Origin: Zeugodacus cucurbitae
Lineage: Eukaryota; Arthropoda; Insecta; Diptera; Tephritidae
Assembly (NCBI RefSeq): GCF_028554725.1
Contig: NC_071667.1
Location: 71,594,001 to 71,658,000 of the forward strand
Direction: 5' to 3'
Length of the DNA: 64,000 nt
Shown: piece after piece, positions 1 through 11,548 of the stretch
Position numbering within the stretch: position 1 is the first letter of the stretch
How the letters are laid out: each line of letters begins with the position of its first letter
Program-made: the position numbers and the translations under genes
The notes under the pieces: generated by a model
The model's database searches: none
Seen by the model: only the letters and a program-made list of their open reading frames with translations
Told to the model about the DNA's origin: nothing

Positions 1-1410
1 TATTTAACTCGAGTTTGGTGGTACAAACTCTCATTTAAACACTGTCATATCTAAAACTAAATAGTCAGGCATATCTTCTCTATTAACATTCTCCCCATTG
101 AGCAAATGCACCTTGTCACCATTACAAGCTGAACACTGATTTTATAGCATTTTAAAATTGAAAAGCCAATAAAACAGATAACACTGACTTAAATTAATTC
201 TAACGATTGAACAACAGCCGCCGCGGCGTGTCGGTGAATGGTCACAGCGGCGCGATGCTCGTGCTCATTGCTGACATTGTTGACAAGTAGTGCCGGTTTT
301 TGTGTGTCGATTGTACTACTTTCCTGTTACGTGATTATAATCAAATCAAAATGCCAATGAGTGTCATAAAATTCTGAATTACCAACCAACGCGCTGATTA
401 CGGCTGTCGGGTTTCGAGTTTACGATGCGCAGCGAAAGCTGTCCAACGCCACGGGCAATTATCGTACTTGGTGATAGAATTTCACAAAAAAAAAACTAGA
501 AGAAGATGGTCAAATGGAGCTGCGTCTTCTGTATGTATGTTGAAATAGGTATTTATGTGTGTTAAGTGTTTTATGCCTTTTGATTAAAAATACATATTTA
601 TATATATCTTGATATATGTACATAAGTCGGATTGTTGGTATGTGTGTGTCTTCTAATTGAAGTGCTTTTCGACTTTTATTGACTCTAGGCTATCCAAAAG
701 TGGTGCTGATATGACTATTTTGCGGACATCACTGTAGCTGCGGGCTATATACACTATTGAAGCTGTATATAAAGTTGTTGTTTTCATCAATTTTATAGTA
801 AATCTATTTTGTATTCATTCGTCAATCACTCACATTGGCGGGTGCGTTACGATTGGCAGATTGCTTTGACACTCGAGATGTGCTTAGCGAAGACATTTCT
901 CAATTTTAAAATCTGCAATCTCCAATATACATATGTATACATTTATATATATTATTTTACATTTTTTCTTTATAGATATACATCGAGCTTATCTTAGCAC
1001 TCGTAGTCAACTTTCTTTTTCAACTTCGCTTTTATTCTGTCACAGCATTACCAAGTGCGTTGCAAGTTCTGTGCTGTTGGAGTTGAAGGATGGTCTACCT
1101 ACATACATATAGAAATGGCCTGCGGTTATTTAAAGCTCTGCACTCTACACTTACTGAGTCATGGTTCGAGCTCAGGTGCCTTATGGATCAGTTTCATAGG
1201 TAAGCTTACTGTTGAATAGTCTAATGCTTACATATAAAATGATACACTGTTGAAAAAACTTTATTAATTCATATGAAAAAAATGTTTATAATTAAAAAAA
1301 AATATTTTACTTGAGAAGCATTTTATAATGTGAAAAAAACCAATATGCTCTCAGTTCTGCCGACCAGTGTATTTAAATGGTAGCAAATTAAAAAAATTTT
1401 ATATTATAGA

Positions 1411-1690
1411 GTTGCCACCTAGGCTAAAAAACATTTATTGTTCAGAAGTAATATAAGGGAAATTTTGAAAATTTCTATTGTATGAGATCTCTTAAGCTAG
1501 AAAGAGTCTTAAAGCAGAAGAACATATAAAAGAGGGTTGCCACATGTATTAAAAAAATAAAAAAAAAATTTAAAATTTAAAAAAATTAATTGCCACATTT
1601 ATTAAAAAAAAAACTCTAGAAAATTTTCAGAAGACAAAATGAATTTTTGTGATTTTAACAATAATTCAAAACTAGTTTTTGGAGTTGCCA
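1411..1690 (-). repeat. Reversed TGGCAAC-motif repeat cluster
   Basis: Four copies of GTTGCCA (the reverse complement of TGGCAAC) lie in very AT-rich DNA, starting at 1411, 1536, 1589 (ATTGCCAC variant) and 1683. The first spacing, about 125 bp, matches the spacing of the forward arrays at 2.9-4.05 kb; the others are irregular. I read this as a degenerate, inverted member of the same tandem-repeat family. The flanking sequence between copies is too decayed to align confidently by eye. Confidence 0.5.
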
Positions 1691-1929
1691 TCTGTGATTA
1701 AATTTTTTTTTTAATTTTTTTTTTTACAATTTTAAATAGGTTAAAAATAAATAAAAAAACAAAAAAAAATATAAATAAACACTATACCAGATATAAGGTA
1801 AAATAAATTAAATTAAAAATAAAAATGAAATAACAAATTCTTTCAGCCTCCCAAAGCGATTGAATAATAAAGAAAAATTAATATTAATTTCAAAAGCACC
1901 CAATTAGAAAATCATTAGCGCTTCAATAA

Positions 1930-2840
1930 GGCATTATATTGCAACGTCAAAGTTATCCATTACAACTGGCAGTGGCAATGGGTTTTCCATGTGTGTTGCC
2001 ATTAACAAGTGCCACCGTGCAACTGTGCAAGTGCCCGTTAGCGGGCTGCGCTTGCTGCTGCAATGTGCTGTTGATGGCTTGTGCGCTCGTACAAACACTG
2101 TTGCCTGTTTATTTATTTGCCGACTGGTGGCTGTGTGAGCCATTGTGCTGGATTATAATTCGCATGTGTAACGAGAATTTGCACGCTGCAAGAGTATAGT
2201 ACACACACACACAACACATACATGCAACGCACTTGTGTTTAACTACAAACATATGTTTGTTTATATTTTGCACATTTGCGTGAGGAAATGAGTGCAGGAA
2301 ATGCGTTCGCCGTACACATTTGTTCAATGCCAATGAGTGCAACAGCAACAACAACAACACACTCAAGCATGCAACCGTCAGCAGCAGCCAAAGCAGTGCT
2401 CATTGTGTGGCAGTCGACTTAAAGCGATGGTGGCGGTGTTGGGGCAGGATGGCGCGCAGGTGTTGTTGTGTTTGGTTGCCACCAACCAACACAACGTCCT
2501 CAGTTGAAAACAAATTTGCGCTTCAACACGCATCGTGCCTAAGTGAGTGGAACCACGCAGGCATCAGCGCCAACAGCAACAATGTCTGCTGCTGCCGCCG
2601 TCGCACAAATCACAATTGCACTCCACATACGCGTAGATAAAGCTGTTTGGCAGCCACTTTGCTTTACAATTTGTAACCAGATACAAATTGTGAGTTGCGA
2701 GTTGTTCGCTGTGTTGCAAGTTGCGTGTCACATGCTGTTTTATGTACTTATGCGCTTGTGTGTATTTATATTTATCCATAGATGTATATACAAATGTATT
2801 TTGGGTAGGGTATTCCATATCGAAAGGACATAAAGTAACG
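1930..2840. other. Non-coding stretch, moderately GC-rich
   Basis: This stretch is less AT-rich than its surroundings and full of CAACAACA and TGTTGTTG fragments. Open frames overlap on both strands here, which is typical of low-complexity fly non-coding DNA. I see no paired splice signals, no recognisable protein motif and no RNA gene. It is probably intronic or intergenic. Confidence 0.5.
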
Positions 2841-2890
2841 CAAAATTACTAAAAAATGATTTTTTTGCAGTTAAATCAATTCATGATAGG

Positions 2891-4041
2891 GTTGCCACGG
2901 TGATATTGTTCTATTAATTACTGATTGAAGAAAAAAATAAAATTATGTGTGTCAGACATTTCATTTAAAAAAAAAATTCGCAAAACTTTAAATATTTCTC
3001 AAAAGTTTAATTTCCTTAGTTTTAGTACAACTTGTAAAAAAAAAAAAAAAAAAAAAAAATAAAATAAATGTGGTAACCTGACTTATATTTTATATATTTT
3101 AAGAATTCAATAACAAGATTTTCTGAATAGATTTTAATTTTGCATTAATACAATTTATATGTATATTATTTTTTTACAAAAAGGTGGCAACTCGAAACAA
3201 TATAAGCTTCGGTGATTTTTTAATATACAGAACAAATAGAAAAAAAATATTTTGAATGTCTAGTTCGTATATTTTTGACAAGTTAAATATAAAAATATAG
3301 AAATAAGTGGCAACATTTTTTAAATTTTTGTTAATTTAATATTAACTTATATTATTGAGGAATGTTATTATTCCTTAAATGCTGGTGCCAATACGCCCAA
3401 ATTATAAATATTTTTTTATCAAAAGTCTGGTAACTCTGAACTATACAACCGCAGTAAAAATAATAGAACTTTAGTTATTTGTTAATTTTATTCCATAGTC
3501 ATAAATATGATATGCATTTTAGAAATATTCATTATCAGAAGTCTGGCAACTCTGCATAGTACAAATACGCAGTAAAAATATTTAAAATTAATTTGTTCAC
3601 TTTATTTCATAGTAATTAATATGATATAAATTTTAAGTAATTCACTCAAATTATTATATTTTTTATTTTTTTCGAGAAGCTGGCAACCCCATAATTTGTT
3701 AAATTGTATTTATTAGGGAAATATATATTATTATTACTTTTTAATGACATTAGTTTATAGTTAACGCAATATAGGAAATTTTAATTCGACAGATGGCAAC
3801 CCTATAAATACATACGAGTATTTAATACCGAATATTTTATTATATACATATTATTGAATTTATTTCTTTTTTATAGTAAGGTAGTAACCCTACATGAAAT
3901 AGTTTGACATAATTTTTTCTAAACCAAATTTCAACAATCTTTTTAAGATTAATTATCCACCGATTAATATAAATCAACTGATCACGGTAAGAATTATAGG
4001 GTAGTGAGTTATAATATAGTCCTGAGGGCACAGTTGGCAGC
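2891..4041 (+). repeat. Degenerate tandem array, ~120-bp unit with TGGCAAC
   Basis: The motif TGGCAAC (variants TGGTAAC, TAGTAAC, TGGCAGC) recurs at 3071, 3185, 3308, 3428, 3544, 3681, 3794, 3882 and 4035. Spacings are 114, 123, 120, 116, 137, 113, 88 and 153 bp, a mean of about 120. A reversed copy sits at 2891. Adjacent units also match outside the motif: the units at 3428 and 3544 share GCAGTAAAAATA just after it and a TTCATAGT...AATATGATAT...TTTTA block further on. The motif is commonly followed by CCCTA or CTCTG. This is an old tandem repeat in which the motif has drifted less than the AT-rich spacer. No coding capacity is evident. Confidence 0.8.
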
Positions 4042-4049
4042 CTTGTGGA

Positions 4050-6290
4050 ATTTTTAGGAAGGTGTTCTAACTCTAAAGTGAATTAATTGTAGTATGAAAA
4101 GTATCAACTCAAACCGTTCGGCATGGAGTAACCCACAAGTGTATTCCTAAGTATATATGTACATACAAATGTCACCCGGTATCTTGTAAACATATGTATT
4201 TGAACTCGCAAGTGTTTGATTAAAAGACGCTGTCTCCTCATTGTTGCCCTCGCAGGCAGATGTTGCTCAAAATGATTGCGTGCTTATGAGCGTGGCGCTG
4301 TTCCACCGCAAACTCACTCATATGAAAATCAGACAAGTAGCTATACATATCCACATGTGTCTTCATAGTCTTCTTCGTCACATCATGCGTGCGTGCAACT
4401 CGGCTGTTTTGTTTACCTTGCTGACGAGTATACGCAACCATTCCGTGCATAAATCATCATTTGCTGTGCGCGAAGCTGCGACGCGTTGCATTTGGCGTGG
4501 CATGGACTTGCAACGCTGGTTACTCATACGCCACGCACATACTCTCCACAAAAACCAAGCGCAAGCCAAGAATATAGCGTACAACTTTCTTCTGCTTTGC
4601 TTATGCTTTATCTAACACCTCGTTTGCTGCTGTTTTTCTTTTGCTTCAGTTGCCTTCCTTGTTGCAATGCTTGATTGAGATGAGGCGCCGTCTATCGACA
4701 TCGCGGAAGCGTGTACAGTTAGTGTGTGCGGTGGGTGTGCAAAACTGGTTACTCGACAGCCCTCACGCAACTTTATTTTTGTCTTTCATATTGTTGCGTT
4801 TTATTCGCAACTCTTGATTTAATATTTGCCACATTTAATTACCTGCTATTTAATGAGACGCGTCTCAGCCGCTTGGCCTCATCTTATATTATACGGCCTT
4901 TTAAGTATTTAATTACCGCGTGTGTATTGTACTTGTTTACTAATTTTCACGCATTTACATTAGCGAAGTTTGCATATTAAATTTAAACATTTATAATGTG
5001 CTCATAAATAGTAGTTCATATCGGTTTCATGACGCGAAACTTCGATTTTTTATTTTTTACTTTTTTTATTTGCAAGTGTTAATAGCCGTCTGTATAACGG
5101 TTAACTATTAACAGTGTTAATGTGTAAGCAGATAAAATTGCAAGTCATATAAATAAATATTATTTTACTGCTATATTACCGCACTGAGGTGCAACGGCCA
5201 GTCAACTGAGACGATGGCACACGGCGTATACGTAACATCAACAATTGCCGACAATCACGTGCGTTATATTATAGCCCAATATTATATATGTATGTATGTA
5301 TTATATATGTATGTATGTATGTATGTAGCAGTAAATAATAGCAGCGGATTATAAAGACGCACATCAGCAACACACATGCATATATAATATACATATATAT
5401 ATTCGCATATTATTATCCTTCATTTCGGCATATCCTTGCCACGGCAGCGTGGACTTAAATCGTGCGCTCATAAATAATTGACGCATTAAAATCAATAAAT
5501 TGACAAGGTAATTGTGCGGAAGTGTTGCCGCGTACGTATAACGCACATTAATAATGAAAATAAGGCAATTTAAGTTATTGTCAATGGTTGTACGAGCGCG
5601 TGTGTGTGCTTATTTGCTGGTAGTGTCACTTGGTTTAATTCTTTGCTTTTGCATAAATTATTTATTTGCATAAAATGTTACAGATTTAATAAAATTTTAA
5701 TGCTTCATTGCTTGTAAAGCATAGGCAATTATTTGATCAAAATTTGGCATATATTTAATGATTTCATATTTGATTTAATGGGGCTCTAATGCCACTTTTG
5801 ATAGGGTTGAGTTACTTCGTAGATTTGTTTTTTTTTTTATTCTTTTGCAGATTTTTGGGTTTCAGTAGCAGTCCAAATTATGATTTTAAAAATATTTCTT
5901 TTATGCTTTTTGCTATATCTGGGTATATAGAGGTTAGTGGAACATATAGTCCGGTTTCATAAATTTTTAGCATCAAACATATTATTTCTCAATTATGTAG
6001 AAATTTCTCTCAAAATTAACAAAATTTTTGGTACAATGCCAGCCATCAATTTTTTAATTCGTATCGGGGGCCTTGAGAAGATATATACCGGTTTCGATGA
6101 TTTTAGATTAGAACTATCATCGCTTAAAAGTACTTTAATTCGAAGCTTTCACTGATGGTAGATTTATTGGTCGTAAAGTAGAAGAATCTGATGGAATGAA
6201 TGATATAATATGAAAAGTAGGCGTGGTTGTAGGCCGTTTACGCCCACAAGGGAAATTTATGTGCCAAATTTGGTTGAATTTGACCGAGCC
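4050..6290. other. Gene-free stretch
   Basis: This is AT-rich DNA with TATG microsatellites (about 5280-5330) and a moderately GC-rich patch at 4240-4620. The patch holds overlapping open frames on both strands. A pyrimidine-rich acceptor-like site ends at 4255, but no matching donor or recognisable protein follows. I support no gene here. Confidence 0.45.
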
Positions 6291-6660
6291 AAATTTCATA
6301 CAAAATTCCTTCCATAAATTGAACTTTTCGACCAGGGCATAATACAAAATTTAAAATTTAACTATCGAGGCACAATTTTACAACAGGAGGATACAAAATA
6401 TGACATTACTCTAATGGATTTCATAAATCATATAACAAAAGCATGGGAGACAGACGTCAAGAGCCAAACAATAGCAAAGTGCAACAAACAAAATTCATGT
6501 TTTAACGTATTTAAATAAAACGTTCTGCGAAGAAAATAATTAAAACTGTGGATAAATCTATATTTTACAGCTTTTTGAAAATTTTTGTGTTTTTTGAATA
6601 TTTCTATAACTCGAATTTTTTTCGTGGATTATGGTGTTTCGAATTAGAGAAGTTCCACTG
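6291..6660 (-). mobile_element. Truncated non-autonomous TA-insertion DNA transposon (copy A)
   Basis: This is the reverse complement of much of the element at 33855-34339. Shared landmarks include the CGACCAGG block near 6330, the CAAACAATAGCAAA block near 6465, the CAGCTTTTTGAAAA block near 6568, and the terminal AATTAGAGAAGTTCCACTG ending exactly at 6660 and followed by TA. The other terminus is missing: similarity stops near 6291, so the copy lacks one inverted end. No transposase frame is present. The CAGTGGAACTTC terminus and TA target place it in the Tc1/mariner/pogo superfamily; the exact family is inferred. Confidence 0.75.
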
Positions 6661-7015
6661 TATATTGCATATCAAAATATGTACTCATAAATGTATGTTT
6701 ATAGCGCAAAAACACAAATTGATGGCAAATAATGAGGCATACTCAATTATTCAATTATCAATTTGGCAGATTGTTTAACTTACACTAACAATAGCTGCCA
6801 TGCAATTGATTCATATTAAATATATTCAGTCAGCTAAAGCATTTGAAGAGAATTTAAACGCACTAAAGTTTAGTAAAAATAATTTTCAAAAATTTTGATA
6901 AATACCTTACACATAATTTGCCATTTTTATTTGCTGGAGCAAATAGCGATGATTTTATTTGTGTGTGATTGCTAAAAAATATATGAATAGTAATAATATG
7001 GTTTGTTGTTTTTAG

Positions 7016-7177
7016 ACCGGTCAGGATGCTGAGGAACTGATTAACGCGCCGCAGCCGTCTAATCGCTGGACTAGGTTGCTGCACAAGGAATTCCGATACT
7101 GGTTTGGTAGTGCTGATGCCTTGAGTTTTCTAATATTGGTGCTATTTTTTCGCATGGTTGATGCAAATGCAATTTAA
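7016..7177 (+). CDS. Terminal coding exon of an unidentified protein with hydrophobic C-terminus
   Basis: A clean 3' splice site (GTTTGTTGTTTTTAG, AG at 7014-7015) opens a 53-codon frame ending in TAA at 7175-7177. The other two forward frames hit stops within a few codons, so only phase 0 is usable. The peptide starts TGQDAEELINAPQPSNRW, continues through LLHKEFRYWF, then has a hydrophobic run ALSFLILVLFF (about residues 36-46) and a short polar tail RMVDANAI. Such a tail suggests a membrane-anchored or membrane-associated C-terminus. The codon mix is balanced, unlike the flanking AT-rich DNA, and a poly(A) signal follows. I do not recognise the family. The upstream exons would lie on the + strand before this point, perhaps outside the window. 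It could also be an isolated retained exon of a dead gene. Confidence 0.55.
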   Translation, partial: TGQDAEELINAPQPSNRWTRLLHKEFRYWFGSADALSFLILVLFFRMVDANAI

Positions 7178-7218
7178 TTACAATTTAATAAGAACTGTAT
7201 TCAAGAAATATGGACTGG

Positions 7219-7224
7219 AATAAA
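7219..7224 (+). promoter_or_regulatory. Poly(A) signal AATAAA
   Basis: A canonical AATAAA lies 41 bases after the stop codon of the exon ending at 7177, with a T-rich downstream stretch. That position fits a short 3' UTR. AATAAA is common by chance in DNA this AT-rich, so its value comes from its place relative to the exon. Confidence 0.45.
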
Positions 7225-7447
7225 AATTTAATTATATTTTATTTTTGATTAATGAATTAATTTCTTATGCAATTGACTTTTTTAACCTTGTCACATTTAA
7301 CTTTAAATTATTATTGAATTATTTCATCTACTTCACCACATTTCACTGAATAAAATATATTTAAACAGTAGCAGATGTTTTTTAAAAGCTTTGCAAAGGC
7401 AATTTTCCGAAAATTCATGCTTTTGAGAATTCGAGTTTCTAAATAGG

Positions 7448-7695
7448 TGGCAACTTTCTTTAAAAAATATTATCAAATATATGATTTTTTAAATAATTAT
7501 AACCTAGACCATTTTGTGTTTAACATATCTTAATTTTAAATTTATTATTCAAAAATTTTAACCAGGTGGCAATGTTAAACATTCAAAAACATGTATAATT
7601 CAAAATATTTTTAAAAAACCATTTAGTTTGATGCGCTGTAATATTTCATTTATTTCACAGATTTAAGAGAGTTAAAAATTTAAACAGGTGGCAAA
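7448..7695 (+). repeat. Three-unit TGGCAAC array
   Basis: AGGTGGCAAC, AGGTGGCAAT and AGGTGGCAAA occur with their TGGCAA cores at 7448, 7567 and 7689, spacings 119 and 122 bp. This is the periodicity of the array at 2.9-4.05 kb and the same orientation. It begins about 220 bp after the putative poly(A) signal at 7219. Confidence 0.65.
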
Positions 7696-7699
7696 ACTT

Positions 7700-9000
7700 T
7701 TTTGGTAACTTTCTTGATACCCATATTTTAGTTTACCATTTAAAATTTGTTTCGTAAAAAATTTCAGAATCTTTATTCCAGCAGTTTAAACTTAAAAACG
7801 ATTTAAGATATAGAAACAGTTAACATACTACTTTCCCTACAGAGCTACGACAACATTGCTGCCATAAGAATTTATTCCCAAAATAATCTCGCACTTTAAA
7901 TAAAGTTCAGTCTTTCAGTCTTTTATCCAAAAATAACCAATAAATAAAACACAGCTTTAATAGCCACAAACCCTCAACAACAGCTCCCCACAAAAAAACT
8001 TTCCTCAAAAAAAATTTCCCTCATCTAGAAGTCACAAAAACCAAACTTCACCCCTCACACTCGCACAACTTAAGTTTCATTAATCCAAAATGTCAATACA
8101 ACCTCAGCTTGAAACAAATAATAAACTAAACTAAATAAATAACTCAATACTTCTACTTCTTTGTTGTTGTCACTTTACTACTTTACTACTATTTACTGAC
8201 ATGTCCGAGTGATTGTAGCAAGAAGCTAGTGCAACTACTGCGAATATTGCCATTTCGTGCCAAATCATTGACGACGCAGCAAGCAGCGCTCTTAATGAAG
8301 GGTAGATAGTGTGAGCCGGAAAGTTCTGATTACAAGTAGTAAGTTGTTATTTGCTGTGCAGCTGTTGTTGTTGTTTTTGTTGTTGACAGAAATTGTGTCA
8401 CAAAAATACTTGATTACGCTTACAGAATTTCCTTGGGTGTAGGAAGCGCCACGCTATGCACAGCGCAAGGAAAACAACAAACAAATCTGAAGTGAGCAAA
8501 CAAGTTTCATTGACGAAATGAGTTGTTGAGAGAGCGATTTGACGGATGAGAGATTTGTTGGAAATTAATGTATGTGATACAAAGTGCGAACATCGTTTGT
8601 GTTATTATTAAGTTGGAATTGGAGCGTTACTATCAAGCGTTAAATAAATATTATATATCAAATAAAGTTATGATTTGTATTAAAGTTGCCGTCTGGTGAA
8701 GACTTCATAGTCTTAAAGTCATAATATCAAAGCGAATTATATTCTAGCATACATTGCCATATTCGAATACAAGATAAGCATGAAACATTATGGTTTTCAA
8801 GAGAAAATTCCATTCTTCAAGACAAATCTAGGAGTATTTCTCTTATGGTCTTAGAACTCAACATATTATTATCTAAAGCAAGGTCATCCTTATGGCTCTA
8901 AAATCTTTATAGGTGACAAATGAAAAAAATAGGTTAGGATCTAAGTTTTTTGGAATATAAATTGTGAAAGCGACATTTATTGAAAAAGGTTCCGATTTCT
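7700..9000. other. Gene-free stretch
   Basis: I see no coding signal, repeat array or transposon ends here. The DNA is AT-rich with a CA-rich block near 7950-8110 and a TTGTTG tract near 8370. Confidence 0.45.
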
Positions 9001-9594
9001 TTAAAGGGTTAGTAGTCAGAGATACGTAAAAATTAGAATATTCAGTAATTTTATTTGCTATTAAATCATGTTATTTTACAAAAGTGATAATATGGAATTT
9101 TTAAAAATTGGTTTGACTTGAAGTCACGAAAATTTGGAAAAAAAAATATATGTTTGTGTTGACCCAGTTCCAAAACAAGGTCTTTGCGGTGACAATCATA
9201 AGTCCTTGGAGATTCATTAAAAATCAATCGAATAAGAAACAATCCTGGGCCTGAAAGAAGCTTTTTTTCAAAAATTAACAAAATGGCGGTCTCAGGAATT
9301 TTCTTTTTTCAAGAGTTTTGGGAAAAAATAGACAGTTATTGGTCTCTAAAATCGAAATTTTTGCAAAACCAAAAAAGCTTCGATCAGGCCCAGATTATTA
9401 TGTATTCTAAAAACCGTATAAATTTTATTAAAATCTGAGCGCTCTTTGTAGAACAACTCAAATGTAATTATCGGATCAAATTCAAAATTTCAGAGAATAT
9501 TTTTAAGATATTACACTTAACGAAAATGCTAAAAAACCACAAAAAAAAATGATTTTTTGAAAATCCTGACTACACCTTAAGCTTAAGGGGTTAG
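9001..9594. mobile_element. Small putative DNA element with short inverted ends
   Basis: TAGTCAG (9013-9019) and its reverse complement CTGACTA (9566-9572) face each other. Outside them are two 12-bp near-identical direct repeats, TTAAAGGGTTAG (9001-9012) and TTAAGGGGTTAG (9583-9594), which look like an aged target duplication or extended ends. The interior has no usable open frame. The overall form resembles a miniature inverted-repeat element; the family is unknown. The termini are short, so this remains a proposal. Confidence 0.35.
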
Positions 9595-9795
9595 CTTCAA
9601 AAAATAGAGAAATATGGGTTTTTTAAGCATTATATATATTTATTTTTTTTGATTTTTATTTTAATTGTTGTATATTGATAATTCGATTCCCTTAACCCTC
9701 TCCGGATTTACAATAACGACTGTTTCGAAACATATAGATCTAATCAAAACGTAGGCCTATGCATTGTCAGTAGCAGCCACTAAGGTTCGTTGATT

Positions 9796-10021
9796 GTTCA
9801 TGAATTCTTGGCCACAAACAACACAGTAACGTTGGCCCAGCATCGATATTCTTCAAACATGACTCCAAGTGACTTTTTTAAATTTCTAAAAATGAAGAGA
9901 ACCTTAAAGGGGCAATACACAGCGCATCTACCTGACTGAAAACTCCAAAGGGTGCTTCTCTAGCAAAGTTCCCCATCAGTACTAACCAACAAGATGGACA
10001 CCATCCCTAGGATCATAGTGC
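9796..10021 (+). pseudogene. Mariner-type transposase fragment
   Basis: One frame from 9796 to the stop at 9937-9939 encodes VHEFLATNNTVTLAQHRYSS followed by NMTPSDFFKFLKMKRTLKG. This matches the C-terminal catalytic region of mariner (DD34D) transposases, where the family pattern is a REFL segment, then YSPDLAPxDFFLFPKLK. The final catalytic Asp of the APSD block is retained (TPSD here). After the stop, sequence to about 10020 still resembles the family's downstream region. Earlier catalytic residues and the N-terminal DNA-binding part are not recognisable upstream. It is a dead remnant and no terminal repeats were identified. Confidence 0.75.
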
Positions 10022-10029
10022 TTTTTTTA

Positions 10030-11540
10030 GTGTTAATTTAACAAAAAAAAAATCGAGGAAAATCATTTCAACATAAAAAATGAAAAAAAAAAAATCGAAA
10101 TTAATATAATGCGATTAGAACTAAATTATTATTAAACTATCCTACTTTCTTTATAATAACTTTTACTCACTATAAGTTTACTATTTGACGATTACAAATC
10201 GCATATTATGTATTTGTTTTTTCTTTAATGTCTTCAATATTCTTATTCATCTGAGTGCGCATCTTGAAGTTCTGAGAATTTTTTTCTTAAAAGTGATCAT
10301 ATACATTCTTACTTATTTGCCAGCCAGACTACGCAAGATTTTTTATTTTTATTTGTTTCTTTAACTTGCCAATCAGACTTTTATTTCTAACGGTGCTAAG
10401 AAAATTAATTGCGATCTTTACGATCAGCAGTCAGTAAACGCTGCCGCGTACCCACGTGCACTGACCTTCACCTGGCGGCTACAAAAGCACATACGTACAT
10501 ATATACATACAAACACACGAATATATATTCATTTATAATTCTTTGCGGCTGCTGTTGGCTGGTCAGTTGCTAGTCGTAAATGTCTGCTGATTCCGAATGT
10601 GTTTCATGTGAGCATTGCGATGGGAAAGTTGGTAGTACTTTATAGGCAGCAAAAAAAAAAAACTCAACTCAACTCAGCAAAAAGCAACAAAAAACACACG
10701 TGCACCAAAAAAGGCAATATTATTCTACATTAAAAAGTGTGCAAGCGCTTAGTTACAGATAATCGTAAATTTTGCCAGCGTTTTTGCCCATTCTCCCTTC
10801 AGTTGCTCACTTCCACTTGTGGCGGCGGCGTTCATCCATTTCCGTTATAGTAGCAAGTTGAGGCGCGCGCACCAACCAAACTTTTCTAATTAATGCTTTC
10901 CTCTCCACTTGCAAATGCCAAATTTTTCTCAATTAAAGTGAGGAAAAAAACCAAAAAAAAAAAAACGTGTTAATAATTTGGCGTAATACATTCTAAAGAA
11001 AAAGTGCACTGTTAACATTGGCAATGTGCAGAGACAGACAGACACATATTCATGTATGTATGTATGTGTTATGAGATAACTAAATTCGCGAACACATGCT
11101 TTCAATTTGCACCAAAACCATGACTAAGCGAGTTATTCGCGAAAAGAGTGTTTCCGAGTGGAAGATGAAGAAGCGGTTAATGGGGAGACTGGGAGCAAAG
11201 CGCAAAGTTATATACGAGTAGATAAATGATCTTTGTATAATATAAATTTATAGAATAATAAATACCTGGGAGATCAATTTTATCTGAAAGACAAATATTT
11301 AATAATGATGACCGTATAAAGCTGATAACATATTGAACTGTAATAATAAGATGTATACGAAAGCCTATATGAATTGGACCAAAAAAATCGTGGACTTGAC
11401 TCTATGTAAAGCAACTTGGAATAGAAATCATTAATTTTTAATAAGATCAGATCTATGAATGCCCTAATACGTAAATATACTAATATCGATGATTTGTTTT
11501 ATAAAACCGTTTAAATTTTGAAAATCTTTGTCAATTTAGT
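10030..11540. other. Gene-free stretch
   Basis: AT-rich DNA encloses a moderately GC-rich section (10430-10910) with CATACA microsatellites. I find no supported exon, RNA gene or transposon. Confidence 0.4.
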
Positions 11541-11548
11541 ATGTAATT

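Noticed and set aside
506..530. ATG exon MVKWSCVF followed by GTATGT
   Set aside because: It begins like a THAP-type zinc finger, but it is too short and the donor lies in a GTATGTATGT repeat, so support is too weak.
1115..1199. ATG frame MACGYLKLCTLHLLSHGSSS... ending at an AG|GTAAGC donor
   Set aside because: Good start context and donor, but short, no motif and no partner exon; about as likely by chance.
4241..4615. 124-codon + strand frame after an acceptor-like site
   Set aside because: His/Cys/Leu-rich composition, open frames overlap on the minus strand, and there is no family resemblance or donor.
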